A stretch of 64,000 nucleotides of DNA, taken from NCBI RefSeq assembly GCF_040183065.1, contig NW_027185566.1, positions 1 through 64,000 on the forward strand, read 5' to 3'. The stretch comes from Periplaneta americana (taxonomy: Eukaryota > Arthropoda > Insecta > Blattodea > Blattidae). Positions within the stretch are counted from its first letter, which is position 1. Every line of letters begins with the position of its first letter. Positions 55,901 to 64,000 of this stretch are shown here, one piece after another. Below the pieces are notes generated by a model. The model ran no database searches, was not told the origin of the DNA, and was given only the letters and a program-made list of their open reading frames with translations. Both the position numbers and the translations under genes were made by a program.

Positions 55901-57123
55901 ATGCTGTCTTTCCTGAAGATATTTTGGGTATAGATAAAGAGGGAAATGAAATTTTAGCTCAGCATACCGCCTATATTGCTATTGTTGATAAAAATGTTTA
56001 TCTCTTAGGTGAAAAAAACTCAATTGATTTAAAAATAGGTAGTATTATTTTTGTCCATCAGGGGCAATTAGTAGAAAAAGATGAAGAAATTGCCGAAGTT
56101 GAACCCAATAGTGATTTAATTATTGCCGAAACAGATGGTGTAGTTCAATATGAAGATATTATTATGGGTGTGACACTCCGTGTAATTAAAGAAGCAGGAA
56201 AGAAAGCTCAAAAATTTATTCAAGAAACTAAAGAACAAGACCTTTTCCCTCAGTTGGTCATTCAATCAAAAGATGGTCATAGAAAATCTTATCTACTTCC
56301 TGTAAACTGTATGCTTTTAGCAGAAGAGGGTAAAGAGGTTAAAGCAGGAGATATTATTGCTCGTGTAGCGGGAAGTCAAATTCGTGTTAAAGATATTACT
56401 GGTGGTCTTCCTAAAATTACGGAGCTTTTTGAAGCCAGAGTTCCAAAACACCACAATTATCTTGCCAAAGAAGATGGAGTTATTTCTTTTAGAGAAAAAT
56501 CTAAAGGGAAATATGTTTTTGCCCTAGAGTATGAAGATAAGGAAGAGGGTAAAACCAAGCGGGTCAAATACTCTATTCCAACCAACCATAATCTCTATGT
56601 GAGAGATGGAGAGAGAGTGAAAAAAGGACAACAACTCTGTAGTGGAGAAAAGAATCCTCACGATGTGTTGAGAATTATGGGAATTAAAGCGGTAACCGCT
56701 TTCCTTTTGGATAGAATTCAAGAGGTTTATCGTGAACAGGGAGTTCGTATTAATGATAAACATATTGGTGTTATTATTCGAAATATGCTCTCTAAGGTGG
56801 AAATCACAGAATCAGGCGATACGGGTCTGATTTTGAATCAAAAGATAGATCGTTTCAAACTGGCAGATCTAAATAGACAGATTGTTATGGAAGGTGGTGC
56901 CCCAGCTAAATTTAGACCTGTTTTAATGGGGATTACTAAGGCTGCCTTACATACAGATAGCTTTATTGCGGCAGCTTCTTTCCAAGAAACTACGAGAATT
57001 CTTACACAAGCTTCTATTAAAGGAGCTGAGGATAATTTAGTAGGTCTGAAAGAGAATATTATTATTGGTCAAATTGTTCCTTCTGGAACTGGATTTTTTG
57101 CAAGACAAAAAGCAGCCAAATAA
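52951..57123 (+). CDS. rpoC: RNA polymerase beta' subunit
   Basis: The 1390-residue protein contains the N-terminal zinc site ([19 protein letters not shown]), the catalytic Mg site [14 protein letters not shown] (about 459-472) and the second zinc site [32 protein letters not shown]-like bridge-helix residues are present. No large lineage insert is obvious. I chose the ATG at 52951 because AGAGGAAC lies before it; the frame is open 30 codons further into rpoB. A strong terminator follows. Confidence 0.98.
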   Translation: MSVVNENKKKFEISDIKKIKVVLASPEKIVREWSYGVVDKAETVNYRTFKPEKGGLFCEQIFGPSKDYECACGKYKSRTYEGVTCDKCKVTVTSSRVRRERLGHIELAVPVAHIWFYRVNPCRIALMLGITSIELKNILFYEKWIVVEAGDTDLKEREVLTDEQYYKVQEKYSDNSYKIGMGAQALRDILVKMDLEKEINLVKEKIEDRRRKNKDPYPKDLKRLELLNDFYTSGNRPEWMILSKLPVIPPELRPMIQLDGGRFATSDLNDLYRRVINRNNRLIKLKQRNAPEIILRNEKRMLQEAVDGLLDNSRSKKTLKVNNNRPLKSLSDLFKGKQGRFRQNLLGKRVDYSGRSVIVVGPKLKLYQCGVPKTMALELFRPFLVRELKNLGFAIHVKDAKRLIESQDPRVWSVLEKVIQGRLVLLNRAPTLHRLGIQAFSVVLIEGKAIQLHPLVCKGYNADFDGDQMAIHVPLSVEAQIECWMLMLSSKNLLDPANGNPIVTPTQDMLLGLYILTKIKPGAKGEGKVFSDFNEAYRAYDFGYLDLHAQIRVFYKDKWRETTLGRLILNDKFPESYEFMNEVVDDKKIRAIISDLIQKHGAGEAVECLDGIKEIGYEYSTRYGVSIGIDDIIIPAEKHKLIEEADQEVTKVEKSFREGILSKQERYNRVLEKWNEVNNKIKNIMFDLLQKDRDGFNPVFMMADSGARGSKEQIRQLAGMRGLMAKPSGEIIDVPIKSNFKEGLNMLEYFNSTHGARKGLADTALKTADAGYLTRKLVDVAQNLVISMEDCETKEGLPVEAIKQAGDERIIESLSERIIGRYSLEDIKHPRTGKVILGKSQEITAEIAKEIERVGIKQVFIRAVLGCVASTGICVRCYGRNLATGKTVEIGEAVGIIAAQSIGQPGTQLTMRTFHVGGVASMGGGAANKITLNYPVLVDSLPESFVERVDGFKILTRNGAITVSGILKKIPHTHIKSLNIQDGDAVFPEDILGIDKEGNEILAQHTAYIAIVDKNVYLLGEKNSIDLKIGSIIFVHQGQLVEKDEEIAEVEPNSDLIIAETDGVVQYEDIIMGVTLRVIKEAGKKAQKFIQETKEQDLFPQLVIQSKDGHRKSYLLPVNCMLLAEEGKEVKAGDIIARVAGSQIRVKDITGGLPKITELFEARVPKHHNYLAKEDGVISFREKSKGKYVFALEYEDKEEGKTKRVKYSIPTNHNLYVRDGERVKKGQQLCSGEKNPHDVLRIMGIKAVTAFLLDRIQEVYREQGVRINDKHIGVIIRNMLSKVEITESGDTGLILNQKIDRFKLADLNRQIVMEGGAPAKFRPVLMGITKAALHTDSFIAAASFQETTRILTQASIKGAEDNLVGLKENIIIGQIVPSGTGFFARQKAAK

Positions 57124-57127
57124 CTGT

Positions 57128-57160
57128 TTCCCTCCTGTTTTGGGGAGGGAACTTTTTTTT
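57128..57160 (+). terminator. Intrinsic terminator after rpoC
   Basis: An 8-bp stem (TTCCCTCC at 57128-57135, GGAGGGAA at 57144-57151) with an 8-nt loop is followed by C and eight T. It lies 4 bp after the rpoC stop and closes the transcription unit. Confidence 0.9.
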
Positions 57161-57206
57161 AACTCTATTTTATAGTATCTTTTCTATTATTTTTTGGGGA
57201 TAGTTT

Positions 57207-58238
57207 ATGTCAAATAAAGTTAAAATAGCCATTAATGGATTTGGAAGGATTGGACGAAATGTTGCTCGTGCTTATTTTGAGAGATATGATGAGTATCAGG
57301 ATACCATAGATCTTGTTGCTGTGAATAATTCTAAGAATTATGACACTTTGGCTCATTTATTTAAGTACGATTCTGTACATCGCACTTTTAAAGGAAGTGT
57401 GAAAATAGATGGAGATAAACTTGTTGTCAATGGAAAATCTATTCAACTTTTAGCTGTGAGAAATCTAGAAGATCAAGACTGGAAATCTCTGGGAGTGGAT
57501 ATTGTGATTGAGTCTACAGGAGCTTTTTTAACTCGTGCGGATGCTCAAAAACACATTGATGGCGGAGCTAGAAAAGTTATTATTACTGCTCCTTCTAAAG
57601 ATACGGTAGATGCTAATATTGTTATAGGTGTTAATGATGCCGACATTTCAGCAGATAAACATATTTATTCTAATGTTTCCTGCACAACTAATTGTTTAGC
57701 ACCTATGGTAAAAGTGCTAGAGGAAAATTTTGGTATAGATTCTGGTTTTTTGTTGACTATTCATGCTTATACTAGGGATCAAAATATTGTGGATGCCCCT
57801 CATAAAGATTTAAGAAGAGCTCGTAGTGCTGCAGTTTCTATTATCCCTACTACTACAGGAGCTACCAATGCTATTGAAAAGATTTATCCTTCCTTAAAAG
57901 GAAAACTGACAGGGTATGCTACTCGTGTCCCTGTACCAGATGGGTCATTGACTGATTTTACTTGTAAACTAAAAAAAATCACCACATTAGAAGAAATCAA
58001 TGCTGCATTCAAAAAGGCAGCAGAAGGTCCTTTAAAAGGAATTATGGAATATCAAACGGATCCTATTGTTTCTTCTGATATTATTGGTAATACTCATTCT
58101 GTTATTTTTGATAGTTTGTTGACACAAGTTATTCCTGCTGATGGAACTCATATTCGTGTCGTAGGATGGTACGATAATGAGTGGGGTTATTCCAACAGAG
58201 TATTAGATTTGGCAAAACAAATTTCTAAAACTTTGTAG
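57207..58238 (+). CDS. gapA: Glyceraldehyde-3-phosphate dehydrogenase
   Basis: The 343-residue enzyme oxidises and phosphorylates glyceraldehyde 3-phosphate in glycolysis. The NAD-binding start KIAINGFGRIGRNVAR and the active site SNVSCTTNCLAP (Cys159) are clear, as is the C-terminal WYDNEWGYSNRV. GGGGAT precedes the ATG. pgk follows 7 bp after the stop, giving the common gapA-pgk pair. Confidence 0.98.
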   Translation: MSNKVKIAINGFGRIGRNVARAYFERYDEYQDTIDLVAVNNSKNYDTLAHLFKYDSVHRTFKGSVKIDGDKLVVNGKSIQLLAVRNLEDQDWKSLGVDIVIESTGAFLTRADAQKHIDGGARKVIITAPSKDTVDANIVIGVNDADISADKHIYSNVSCTTNCLAPMVKVLEENFGIDSGFLLTIHAYTRDQNIVDAPHKDLRRARSAAVSIIPTTTGATNAIEKIYPSLKGKLTGYATRVPVPDGSLTDFTCKLKKITTLEEINAAFKKAAEGPLKGIMEYQTDPIVSSDIIGNTHSVIFDSLLTQVIPADGTHIRVVGWYDNEWGYSNRVLDLAKQISKTL

Positions 58239-58245
58239 GTCTATT

Positions 58246-59472
58246 ATGACGGATTTTAGCTATATTCAGAACCGCTATACCATTTACGATTTTGATTTTT
58301 TTGAAAAGACTGTTTGTATTCGTGTTGACTTTAATGTACCGCTTTCTGCTGATGGAGAAGTGTTAGATGATGTCAGAATAAGAGAATCTTTGCCTACTAT
58401 TCAGTATGTTCTACAAAAGGGTGGTCAGGTTGTTCTGGTTAGCCATTTTAAAAGACCTCAAGGTTGGGAGGAAGATAAATCTCTTCAACCTGTAGCCAAA
58501 AAATTGTCAGAACTATTAGGACGCTCAGTTCTTTTTGTGCGGGATAAAATAGGTTCTTCTGACTTAAAAAAACGACTAGAAATGCTACCACAAGGGGGAG
58601 TTGCATTGTTAGAGAATATTAGGTTTTATCCAGAGGAAACGAAAAATGATCCTGAGTTTTCTAAACAACTAGCAAACTTGTGTGATATTTACTTAAACGA
58701 CGCTTTTGGAACGATGCATCGTTCTCATGCTTCTACAGCTGGCATTACTCAATATGTACCTTCTGGTTTGGGCTTATTACCTTTAAAAGAACTAGAATAT
58801 GTGGATCAATTAGTCCATCGAGCTAAAAAACCATTAACGGTGATTTTAGCAGGAGGGAAAACTTCCACAAAAATTAATCTTTTGAAAGGTTTGATGGAAT
58901 ATTCTGACCATATTTTAATAGGTGGTGGTATGGTATTCACTTTTCTCAAAGCTATGGGGTATAAAATTGGTAAATCTTTATATGAAGAAGAAACTCTCTC
59001 TATTGCTAAGGATATTTTAGAACAATCTAAAAATCGATCCGCACAACTCCATTTCCCAGTAGATATTGTTTGTGCCAAAGAGATAAAACAAGGAGTTTTT
59101 ACTCAAACCGTCAGTGTTCAAGACGGAATTCCAGAAGATATGATGGGGCTGGATATTGGAGTCCAATCTCAAGAAATGTTTACGGAAATTATTAAAAATT
59201 CCAAAACTATTTTTTGGAATGGACCTGTTGGAGTTTTTGAAGTTCCACCGTTAGATGAAGGGACAAGAGCTATTGCACTAGCTATTGAAGATATAGCCAC
59301 AGTTCCAGATGTACTGACCTTAATAGGTGGCGGAGAATCTGCAATGGCGGCCAAACAATATCATATTGACAAGCTTGTAAGCCATATGTCGACGGGTGGA
59401 GGGGCTCTTTTGGAGCTTCTAGAAGGAATTAAGTTACCAGGAATTCTTGCGATCCCGTTAAAAGCGAATTAG
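58246..59472 (+). CDS. pgk: Phosphoglycerate kinase
   Basis: The 408-residue enzyme makes ATP from 1,3-bisphosphoglycerate. RVDFNVPL, VVLVSHFKRP, LLENIRFYPEE, LNDAFGTMHRSHAS and the C-terminal GGGESAMAA are visible. The Lys of the usual LGRP position reads SHFKRP, a small change. Length is normal. It overlaps the convergent HAD gene by 4 bp at the stop codons. Confidence 0.97.
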   Translation: MTDFSYIQNRYTIYDFDFFEKTVCIRVDFNVPLSADGEVLDDVRIRESLPTIQYVLQKGGQVVLVSHFKRPQGWEEDKSLQPVAKKLSELLGRSVLFVRDKIGSSDLKKRLEMLPQGGVALLENIRFYPEETKNDPEFSKQLANLCDIYLNDAFGTMHRSHASTAGITQYVPSGLGLLPLKELEYVDQLVHRAKKPLTVILAGGKTSTKINLLKGLMEYSDHILIGGGMVFTFLKAMGYKIGKSLYEEETLSIAKDILEQSKNRSAQLHFPVDIVCAKEIKQGVFTQTVSVQDGIPEDMMGLDIGVQSQEMFTEIIKNSKTIFWNGPVGVFEVPPLDEGTRAIALAIEDIATVPDVLTLIGGGESAMAAKQYHIDKLVSHMSTGGGALLELLEGIKLPGILAIPLKAN

Positions 59473-60158
59473 GTTTCTATTTGGGTTTTTAAAAATTGGT
59501 GGAGTGCTGAGATATCATCTAAGATAAGATCAGCATTCTCTAGTTCTTTGGGATCCATAGTATAACCAACTCCAGATTTGAGACCAATAAAGAAGATTTG
59601 GTTAGTTTTTGCTGCTTCTAGGTCTATGTATCTGTCTCCAATCATCAACATTTCTTTTGGTTTTATACCCAATAACAGCAAGTACTCCGCCAGAATGTCT
59701 GATTTTGTTTGAATTCTAGTATTATTTAATGAAATGATAGGATTATAAAAACGGAGATGATAAGTATTGATGATATTGTTTAAATATTTAAGTGATCCGT
59801 TAGAAGCCATACAAGAAACAATTTTTTTTGAGTGCAGATAATCAAAAAGCTCTGGAACGCCTTCCATGAGTTCTCCTTTGTGATTTTTTACGGCTTCGCT
59901 CATTCTTTCAGAATTAATTTTTTTAAAATCTTCATAATAAGAGCATATTTCAGAAGGTACTAGTGCTTGATACAGTAAATTGCCTGGCAATCCAATCAAT
60001 TTGATGACATCCGATGAACTAGGAATAGAAAAAGAGAGTTTAAATTTCTTTTTTAAATCTTGCAAAGACGCCAAATAGGATCTGGCGATCATTGTTTCGG
60101 AAGAATAGAGAGTTCCATCTAAATCAAAAGCAATTGCCTTCAGATTTTTATATTCCAT
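59469..60158 (-). CDS. HAD-superfamily phosphatase, Gph/PpaX-like
   Basis: The 229-residue protein has HAD motif I (FDLDGTLYSSE, about 11-21), a helical cap, motif II (CMASNGS) and motif IV (MLMIGDRYIDLEAAKTNQ). It resembles phosphoglycolate phosphatase or pyrophosphatase PpaX, but the substrate is not readable. AGAGG lies before the ATG. It starts 3 bp after the rpe stop, so it belongs to the def-fmt-PASTA-rpe operon. Confidence 0.82.
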   Translation of the reverse strand: MEYKNLKAIAFDLDGTLYSSETMIARSYLASLQDLKKKFKLSFSIPSSSDVIKLIGLPGNLLYQALVPSEICSYYEDFKKINSERMSEAVKNHKGELMEGVPELFDYLHSKKIVSCMASNGSLKYLNNIINTYHLRFYNPIISLNNTRIQTKSDILAEYLLLLGIKPKEMLMIGDRYIDLEAAKTNQIFFIGLKSGVGYTMDPKELENADLILDDISALHQFLKTQIET

Positions 60159-60161
60159 GAG

Positions 60162-60824
60162 TTAACCTCTGTCTTTATATTCTTGATATTGATTTAATAT
60201 TTCAAAAGGATTGTTACTTTTAAAAAAAGCGGATCCCATTACCAGAATATCCGTACCCAAGTCCACAAGATGAGTCATATTGTCTGGATTGATTCCTCCA
60301 TCTGCTTCTATTTTAAAATGTAGCTGATGTGTCTGACGATACGAATTCAATTGTTGAATTTTGTTCAAAGTCTGTGGAATCAATGTTTGACCGCCAAAAC
60401 CAGGTTCTACTGTCATGACTAAAACATAGTCCAAATAAGGTAGAAATTCTTGGATCATAGAGAGATTATTTTGAGGTTTAAGTGCCAAACCAAATAAAAT
60501 TTGATGTTGATGAAGATATTCTATAGTATCATGGAGTTCTTGTGTACTTGAAAAGGCTTCTATATGGGCAGAAATATAATTTGCCCCAGCCTGTACATAA
60601 AGTGGAACAAACTGTGCGGGGTCAGTGATCATCAAATGGACATCAAATGGAAGAGTCGTCCATTCTCTTAAATCTTGAATAAATTTATGACCAAAAGTTA
60701 AATTAGGCACAAAATGATTATCCATGACATCAAAATGTAATATCTCTACTCCGTTTTTTTGCCAACTAGAAAAACTATCCTTTAAGGTCGCAAAATTGCT
60801 AGATAAAATAGAAGGAGCAATCAT
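60162..60824 (-). CDS. rpe: Ribulose-phosphate 3-epimerase
   Basis: The 220-residue TIM-barrel enzyme interconverts ribulose 5-phosphate and xylulose 5-phosphate. IAPSILSSNFATL, HFDVMDNHFVPNLTFG, DVHLMITDP, VMTVEPGFGGQ and EADGGINPDN contain the metal ligands and catalytic Asp residues. Its start overlaps the PASTA gene stop by 4 bp (ATGA), so they are coupled. Confidence 0.97.
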   Translation of the reverse strand: MIAPSILSSNFATLKDSFSSWQKNGVEILHFDVMDNHFVPNLTFGHKFIQDLREWTTLPFDVHLMITDPAQFVPLYVQAGANYISAHIEAFSSTQELHDTIEYLHQHQILFGLALKPQNNLSMIQEFLPYLDYVLVMTVEPGFGGQTLIPQTLNKIQQLNSYRQTHQLHFKIEADGGINPDNMTHLVDLGTDILVMGSAFFKSNNPFEILNQYQEYKDRG

Positions 60825-61888
60825 GTGGTGAGATCCTTATAAAGAATTTTGTCATTTTCTCCTTGATAAATATAAATTCCGGCTTTCCAAGATCCAACAA
60901 CTGGGCTGGAGCTTACAATACTATCTCCTAGTTGTACTGTACCTAAAAAAAGAATTTTTCTTCCTCTTGTATCATTCAAAATTAAAGCGATAGTTTTATT
61001 GGCCAATTCTGGTTCTACTTGATATTCAAAATAATGAACATTTTCTTGAGCTTTTGCAATAACTAGTTGAACACTAATGTTAGGAGTAACGGGAGTCTTA
61101 GGCGCAGGATTTTGTCTGATGACTTTTCCATCTAGGGACATATCTTGAGTAGTTTCAAAAACTAAATGAGGAGTTAAACCTAAATTGTTGATTTGGTAAT
61201 AGGCTTGGGTGGCATATTGACCCACTAAAGCAGGAATACTATATCCAGAACCATTACTGACAACAAGGTCGGTCATGATGGGGAAGTTTCTGTAATCACC
61301 AGATTGTGGGGTTTGAGCTAAAATTTCACCAAATGGTTTGGTGCTATCTTGCCAAGTGATATTTCTAATATTGATAGCCTTAGTAATATTAGGTTGTTTT
61401 TGTAGGTTGGACTGTATTGTGTACACATTACTCCCCACAAGAGAAGGAAAAGTAGTACTGGCATTACCGTTACTCACATAAAGTAATAAAGTGCGTCCTT
61501 CCTTTATTTTTCTGCCAGCAGCAATATCCTGTTTAATAATAAAATTTTGTGGATATTGGTCAGAGTTTTCTGGGACAATGGTAATATTAAATTTTTGGTC
61601 TTGAATAATCCCAGCAGCATCAATAAGAGATAATCCTTCTAACTGAGGCACTGTTAATGATGGTCTGGTTGTGGTTAAAAGTAAGAATAAAATAAGTGCA
61701 ATTATCACTGGAGAAATAGCAGTGATGAAAATCATCCAAAAATATCGAGGATAGGTTTTTAAAAAAGTTTTTAACTCTCTAAAAGAATGAGTTATATTTC
61801 CAAATATAGGGCGTATTGCAAATTTTTCTATTGGTTTTGTAAAAAGGTAGCGAAACTTGTTCCAAACTTTGTAGATGTAGTTTAACAT
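60821..61888 (-). CDS. Membrane-anchored PASTA-domain protein without kinase domain
   Basis: The 355-residue protein has a basic cytoplasmic N-terminus (about 1-50), one membrane helix (about 51-76), and then three PASTA repeats (about 79-285; for example VPQLEGLSLIDAAGIIQDQKFN and IPALVGQYATQAYYQINNLGLTP) plus a beta tail. PASTA domains bind peptidoglycan or muropeptides. In Firmicutes the same locus between fmt and rpe often encodes a PASTA Ser/Thr kinase. Here no kinase domain is present. AAGGAG precedes the ATG, which overlaps fmt by 7 bp. A wall-sensing or scaffold role is inference. Confidence 0.85.
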   Translation of the reverse strand: MLNYIYKVWNKFRYLFTKPIEKFAIRPIFGNITHSFRELKTFLKTYPRYFWMIFITAISPVIIALILFLLLTTTRPSLTVPQLEGLSLIDAAGIIQDQKFNITIVPENSDQYPQNFIIKQDIAAGRKIKEGRTLLLYVSNGNASTTFPSLVGSNVYTIQSNLQKQPNITKAINIRNITWQDSTKPFGEILAQTPQSGDYRNFPIMTDLVVSNGSGYSIPALVGQYATQAYYQINNLGLTPHLVFETTQDMSLDGKVIRQNPAPKTPVTPNISVQLVIAKAQENVHYFEYQVEPELANKTIALILNDTRGRKILFLGTVQLGDSIVSSSPVVGSWKAGIYIYQGENDKILYKDLTT

Positions 61889-62826
61889 AATAAATCTCCT
61901 TGTTTTATCTGATAACCATTGATGAACGAAATATAATCTTGAGTATTTTTATTTTGTGGCTTGACTTGGAGTATTTTGAGATAACCGTCAGATGTTTTTA
62001 CAATAAGAGCTTCTTTATTAGCCTGTACAACGGATCCAGCAGGAGATATATCAATTTTAGTGGAAGGAACAACCTGAATATCTTCTAGTTTGATCATTTT
62101 ACCTTTATACGCAAAAAAAACTTGAGGCCAAGTATAAAAAGCTCGAAATTTATTGTAGATCTCTTGAGCAGAATGTCGGCGAAAATCTATAAAACCGTCT
62201 TCTTTTTTTATTTTTCCACAAAATGAAGGTGTCCCGACCTGAGGTCGAGCTCCAGAAATTTTACCAGTTTTTTGGTAGTCTTCCAAGAATTCTTGGAGGG
62301 TTTGTGCTGCTAGTTCTGCCAATTCTGAACGGAGTGCTGGGTAAAGGATATGAGGAGAGATAAGATGTTTTTTTATCCAGTGGATATTTCCGTCATCCAT
62401 TTTTTCGTTAATTTTTTGGAGTGTAATGCCCGTTTCTGTGTCATTGCGAAGTAGTGCTTCTTGTATAGGAGAAGCACCACGATAAGCGGGTAATAAGGAT
62501 GCATGAAGATTAAATGTTCCTAGTGAGGCTATGTTAAAAAATTCGGAAGGGAGTATTTTTCCGTAAGAAATAACAATCATAAGATCTGGTGTTAAATGTT
62601 GTATCTGAGTTAAAAATTTAGGATCTTTTATTATTTTGGGTTGCAAAATAGGGATGTTATTTTCTTCTCCATAAATTTTGGGGAGTGGTTTTTGTATAGA
62701 CTTAGAGCGGTGGGTCAGCTCTTTATCTAGACCTGTAATAATTGTAAGTACTTGAGTCATATTATTCAACACTCGTAATGTGGGGATACAAAAATCGGAA
62801 TTACCCAAAAAAATGGTTTTAAGCAT
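61882..62826 (-). CDS. fmt: Methionyl-tRNA formyltransferase
   Basis: The 314-residue protein formylates initiator Met-tRNA. It starts MLKTIFLGNSDFCIPTL and carries NLHASLLPAYRGASPIQEALLRNDTETGIT with the catalytic Asn/His region, then the C-terminal tRNA-binding domain. I chose the ATG at 62824-62826 because AGGA lies 7 nt upstream; an earlier in-frame codon adds 11 residues inside def. It overlaps def by 8 bp, the classic def-fmt pair. Confidence 0.96.
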   Translation of the reverse strand: MLKTIFLGNSDFCIPTLRVLNNMTQVLTIITGLDKELTHRSKSIQKPLPKIYGEENNIPILQPKIIKDPKFLTQIQHLTPDLMIVISYGKILPSEFFNIASLGTFNLHASLLPAYRGASPIQEALLRNDTETGITLQKINEKMDDGNIHWIKKHLISPHILYPALRSELAELAAQTLQEFLEDYQKTGKISGARPQVGTPSFCGKIKKEDGFIDFRRHSAQEIYNKFRAFYTWPQVFFAYKGKMIKLEDIQVVPSTKIDISPAGSVVQANKEALIVKTSDGYLKILQVKPQNKNTQDYISFINGYQIKQGDLLC

Positions 62827-63340
62827 GTTTTTTCCTAAAATCTTGCAAAAATTCGTCAACTTGCTTTCTTTCAGTAGCTAAGACTTTGTCTGTAAATAAA
62901 ATTCCGTGTAAATGGTCAAATTCATGTTGAATGATTCTCGCAATCCAATCTTCTGCCACTATTTCAAAGGGCTGATTGTTTTCGTCTACGGCTTTGAGTA
63001 GAACTTTTTTATACCTCTTTACATTAGCATACAAATCAGGAATAGATAGACAACCTTCTTTAGCGATTTCCGTTTTTTCATTAGTTAATGGGGTGAGTAC
63101 TGGATTGATAACAATAAGAGGGGGCTGTTTATTTTCCTCTTCTTCTTCTGGGGTGGGGTCGGCAATAAATATTTGGTAATCCACACCTACTTGTGGAGCA
63201 GCTATACCTACTCCGTTGGCAGATTTCATTGTTTCTATCATATTTTGACATAAGTTCTTAAGTTCTTCATCAAAAACGGTCACGGTTTTTGTCTTTTTCC
63301 TGAGAATAGGATTTCCATAGTGTGTGATATCTAAAACCAT
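62819..63340 (-). CDS. def: Peptide deformylase
   Basis: The 173-residue metalloenzyme removes the N-formyl group from new proteins. All three motifs are present: GVGIAAPQVG, EGCLSIP and QHEFDHLHG, giving the Cys and two His metal ligands plus the catalytic Glu. TAGGAAAA precedes the ATG. A short Glu-rich insert (TPEEEEENKQ) lies between motifs. It heads the fmt-PASTA-rpe operon. Confidence 0.97.
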   Translation of the reverse strand: MVLDITHYGNPILRKKTKTVTVFDEELKNLCQNMIETMKSANGVGIAAPQVGVDYQIFIADPTPEEEEENKQPPLIVINPVLTPLTNEKTEIAKEGCLSIPDLYANVKRYKKVLLKAVDENNQPFEIVAEDWIARIIQHEFDHLHGILFTDKVLATERKQVDEFLQDFRKKHA

Positions 63341-63412
63341 AATTTTTCCTACATTTACATTCCTTAAATTTAGTTAAAAACTCCAAAAATACAAGGTTTT
63401 TCTCTTGAAATT

Positions 63413-64000
63413 CTAGAAGAGAGAGTCCTTAAATTCTTGTTCTGGTACTTTTGTGGATGGGGCTTTTGGAATTGTGAGAGAGGGAGAACTGGATAGAGAT
63501 GCGAAAGAAACTTTTTTATAGATCTCATAACTTAAAAGAATGTCGTAATAAGCATCGTGAAGTTTTTGATTATCAACATAAATACCGAGTATATCTGCAA
63601 CTGTTGATAACCTAAAATTTGCCATTTCGGCTCGTTTTTCCTTCAAAAAATCCATAGCTAATGTCATAATATCAATGGCTGGATTCCAAAAGTAACTACC
63701 AAAAAATTTATTACCTTGTCTTATAAAGAATGCTCTCATAAAATCAAAATCAAAAGGAGCGTTGTAGGCTAAAAAGAAAAATTTATCTTTTTTGTCATAT
63801 TGCCCAATATAATTCTGCAAAAATTGGGTTAATACCTCCAGTTGTGTAAGTGCTGAAGGGTAGTTTTGTATTTCTTCTACAGTTTTTCCAGTAACATTTA
63901 AAGCTTCTGCATCTATTTTAGAATCAGGTATAGGAGCCACATCGAGTATAATTTTATCTTGTATAACATCATCTATTTGTACTAGGGCGGCAATTTGTAT
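63413..64000 (-). CDS. 3'-5' exonuclease, DnaQ/RNase T-like (5' end beyond window)
   Basis: The frame is open from the right window edge to a stop at 63413, so the N-terminus is missing and about 195 residues are visible. It starts IQIAALVQIDD, as just after an Exo I motif of the DEDD family. Exo II is AYNAPFDFDFMRAFF, and Exo III is KLHDAYYDI, where the HxAxxD spacing is kept. This marks a DEDDh exonuclease such as the DNA polymerase III epsilon or a stand-alone repair exonuclease. A possible GTG at 63938-63940 is internal to the domain and is not the true start. It is 72 bp upstream of def. Confidence 0.78.
   Translation of the reverse strand: MQIAALVQIDDVIQDKIILDVAPIPDSKIDAEALNVTGKTVEEIQNYPSALTQLEVLTQFLQNYIGQYDKKDKFFFLAYNAPFDFDFMRAFFIRQGNKFFGSYFWNPAIDIMTLAMDFLKEKRAEMANFRLSTVADILGIYVDNQKLHDAYYDILLSYEIYKKVSFASLSSSPSLTIPKAPSTKVPEQEFKDSLF

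Noticed and set aside
1-64000. CRISPR array, prophage, intact insertion sequence or rRNA genes
   Set aside because: No regularly spaced repeats, integrase, transposase, phage structural genes or rRNA sequence were seen anywhere in the window.

Overview
The window is an AT-rich bacterial chromosome segment, almost wall-to-wall genes. The best marker is a spirochaete-type FlaA periplasmic-flagellum sheath protein (29815-30819). With FliQ/FliR, signal-peptide beta-barrel proteins and a DsbA-like lipoprotein it points to a spirochaete with an outer membrane and periplasmic flagella. Metabolic genes ([FeFe] hydrogenase and its maturase HydE, pyruvate phosphate dikinase, Pgi, GapA, Pgk, an Rnf-like operon) suggest an anaerobic, fermentative, glycolytic lifestyle. 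Genus-level placement is not claimed; the gene set looks unlike Borrelia. No rRNA, CRISPR array, prophage or intact insertion sequence was seen.

Layout. 1-2617: divergent hydE (cut by the window edge) and hydA. 2631-3409: two-gene unknown operon, followed by a 495-bp gene-free stretch with a 27-G tract and an inverted repeat. 3905-5894: HAD phosphatase and two outer-membrane-type proteins. 5972-10253: DsbA-like lipoprotein, then a leftward run of truA, a DUF2225 protein, ybbR/cdaR and cdaA (c-di-AMP synthesis). 10351-15342: rightward folC, pgi, polyprenyl synthase, nadE. 15349-17591: two exported unknowns and a primary-type sigma factor. 17719-23951: a large unknown, fliQ, fliR, secA. 23982-27474: a membrane-anchored relative of the Mrr N-terminal domain, a GtrII-type glucosyltransferase, a 380-bp gene-free stretch, and an Mrr-type endonuclease. 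27647-30916: NlpC/P60, pentapeptide-repeat protein, amidase, flaA. 30978-33840: mnmA and mutL leftward. 33997-39132: a divergent Rnf-like operon (C, D, G-like, E-like), MerR regulator, dgt. 39137-45995: cvpA, WecG/TagA-like, NUDIX, HD-GYP response regulator, ppdK, exported unknown. 46116-57160: tRNA-Leu, tRNA-Thr, rpmG, tRNA-Trp, secE, nusG, rplKAJL, rpoBC. 57207-59472: gapA, pgk. 59469-64000: leftward HAD phosphatase, rpe, a PASTA protein, fmt, def, and an exonuclease cut by the window edge.

The most notable points are proteins that keep a family fold but have lost its key residues. These are an Rnf-like membrane operon lacking many flavin and iron-sulfur ligands, a NAD synthetase whose fused glutaminase domain appears dead, a WecG/TagA-family protein without the usual catalytic Asp, and an HD-GYP response regulator with Glu in place of the phospho-acceptor Asp. 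A PASTA protein without a kinase domain sits in the def-fmt-...-rpe slot that in Firmicutes holds a PASTA kinase. All function calls come from reading motifs by eye; no database search was run.
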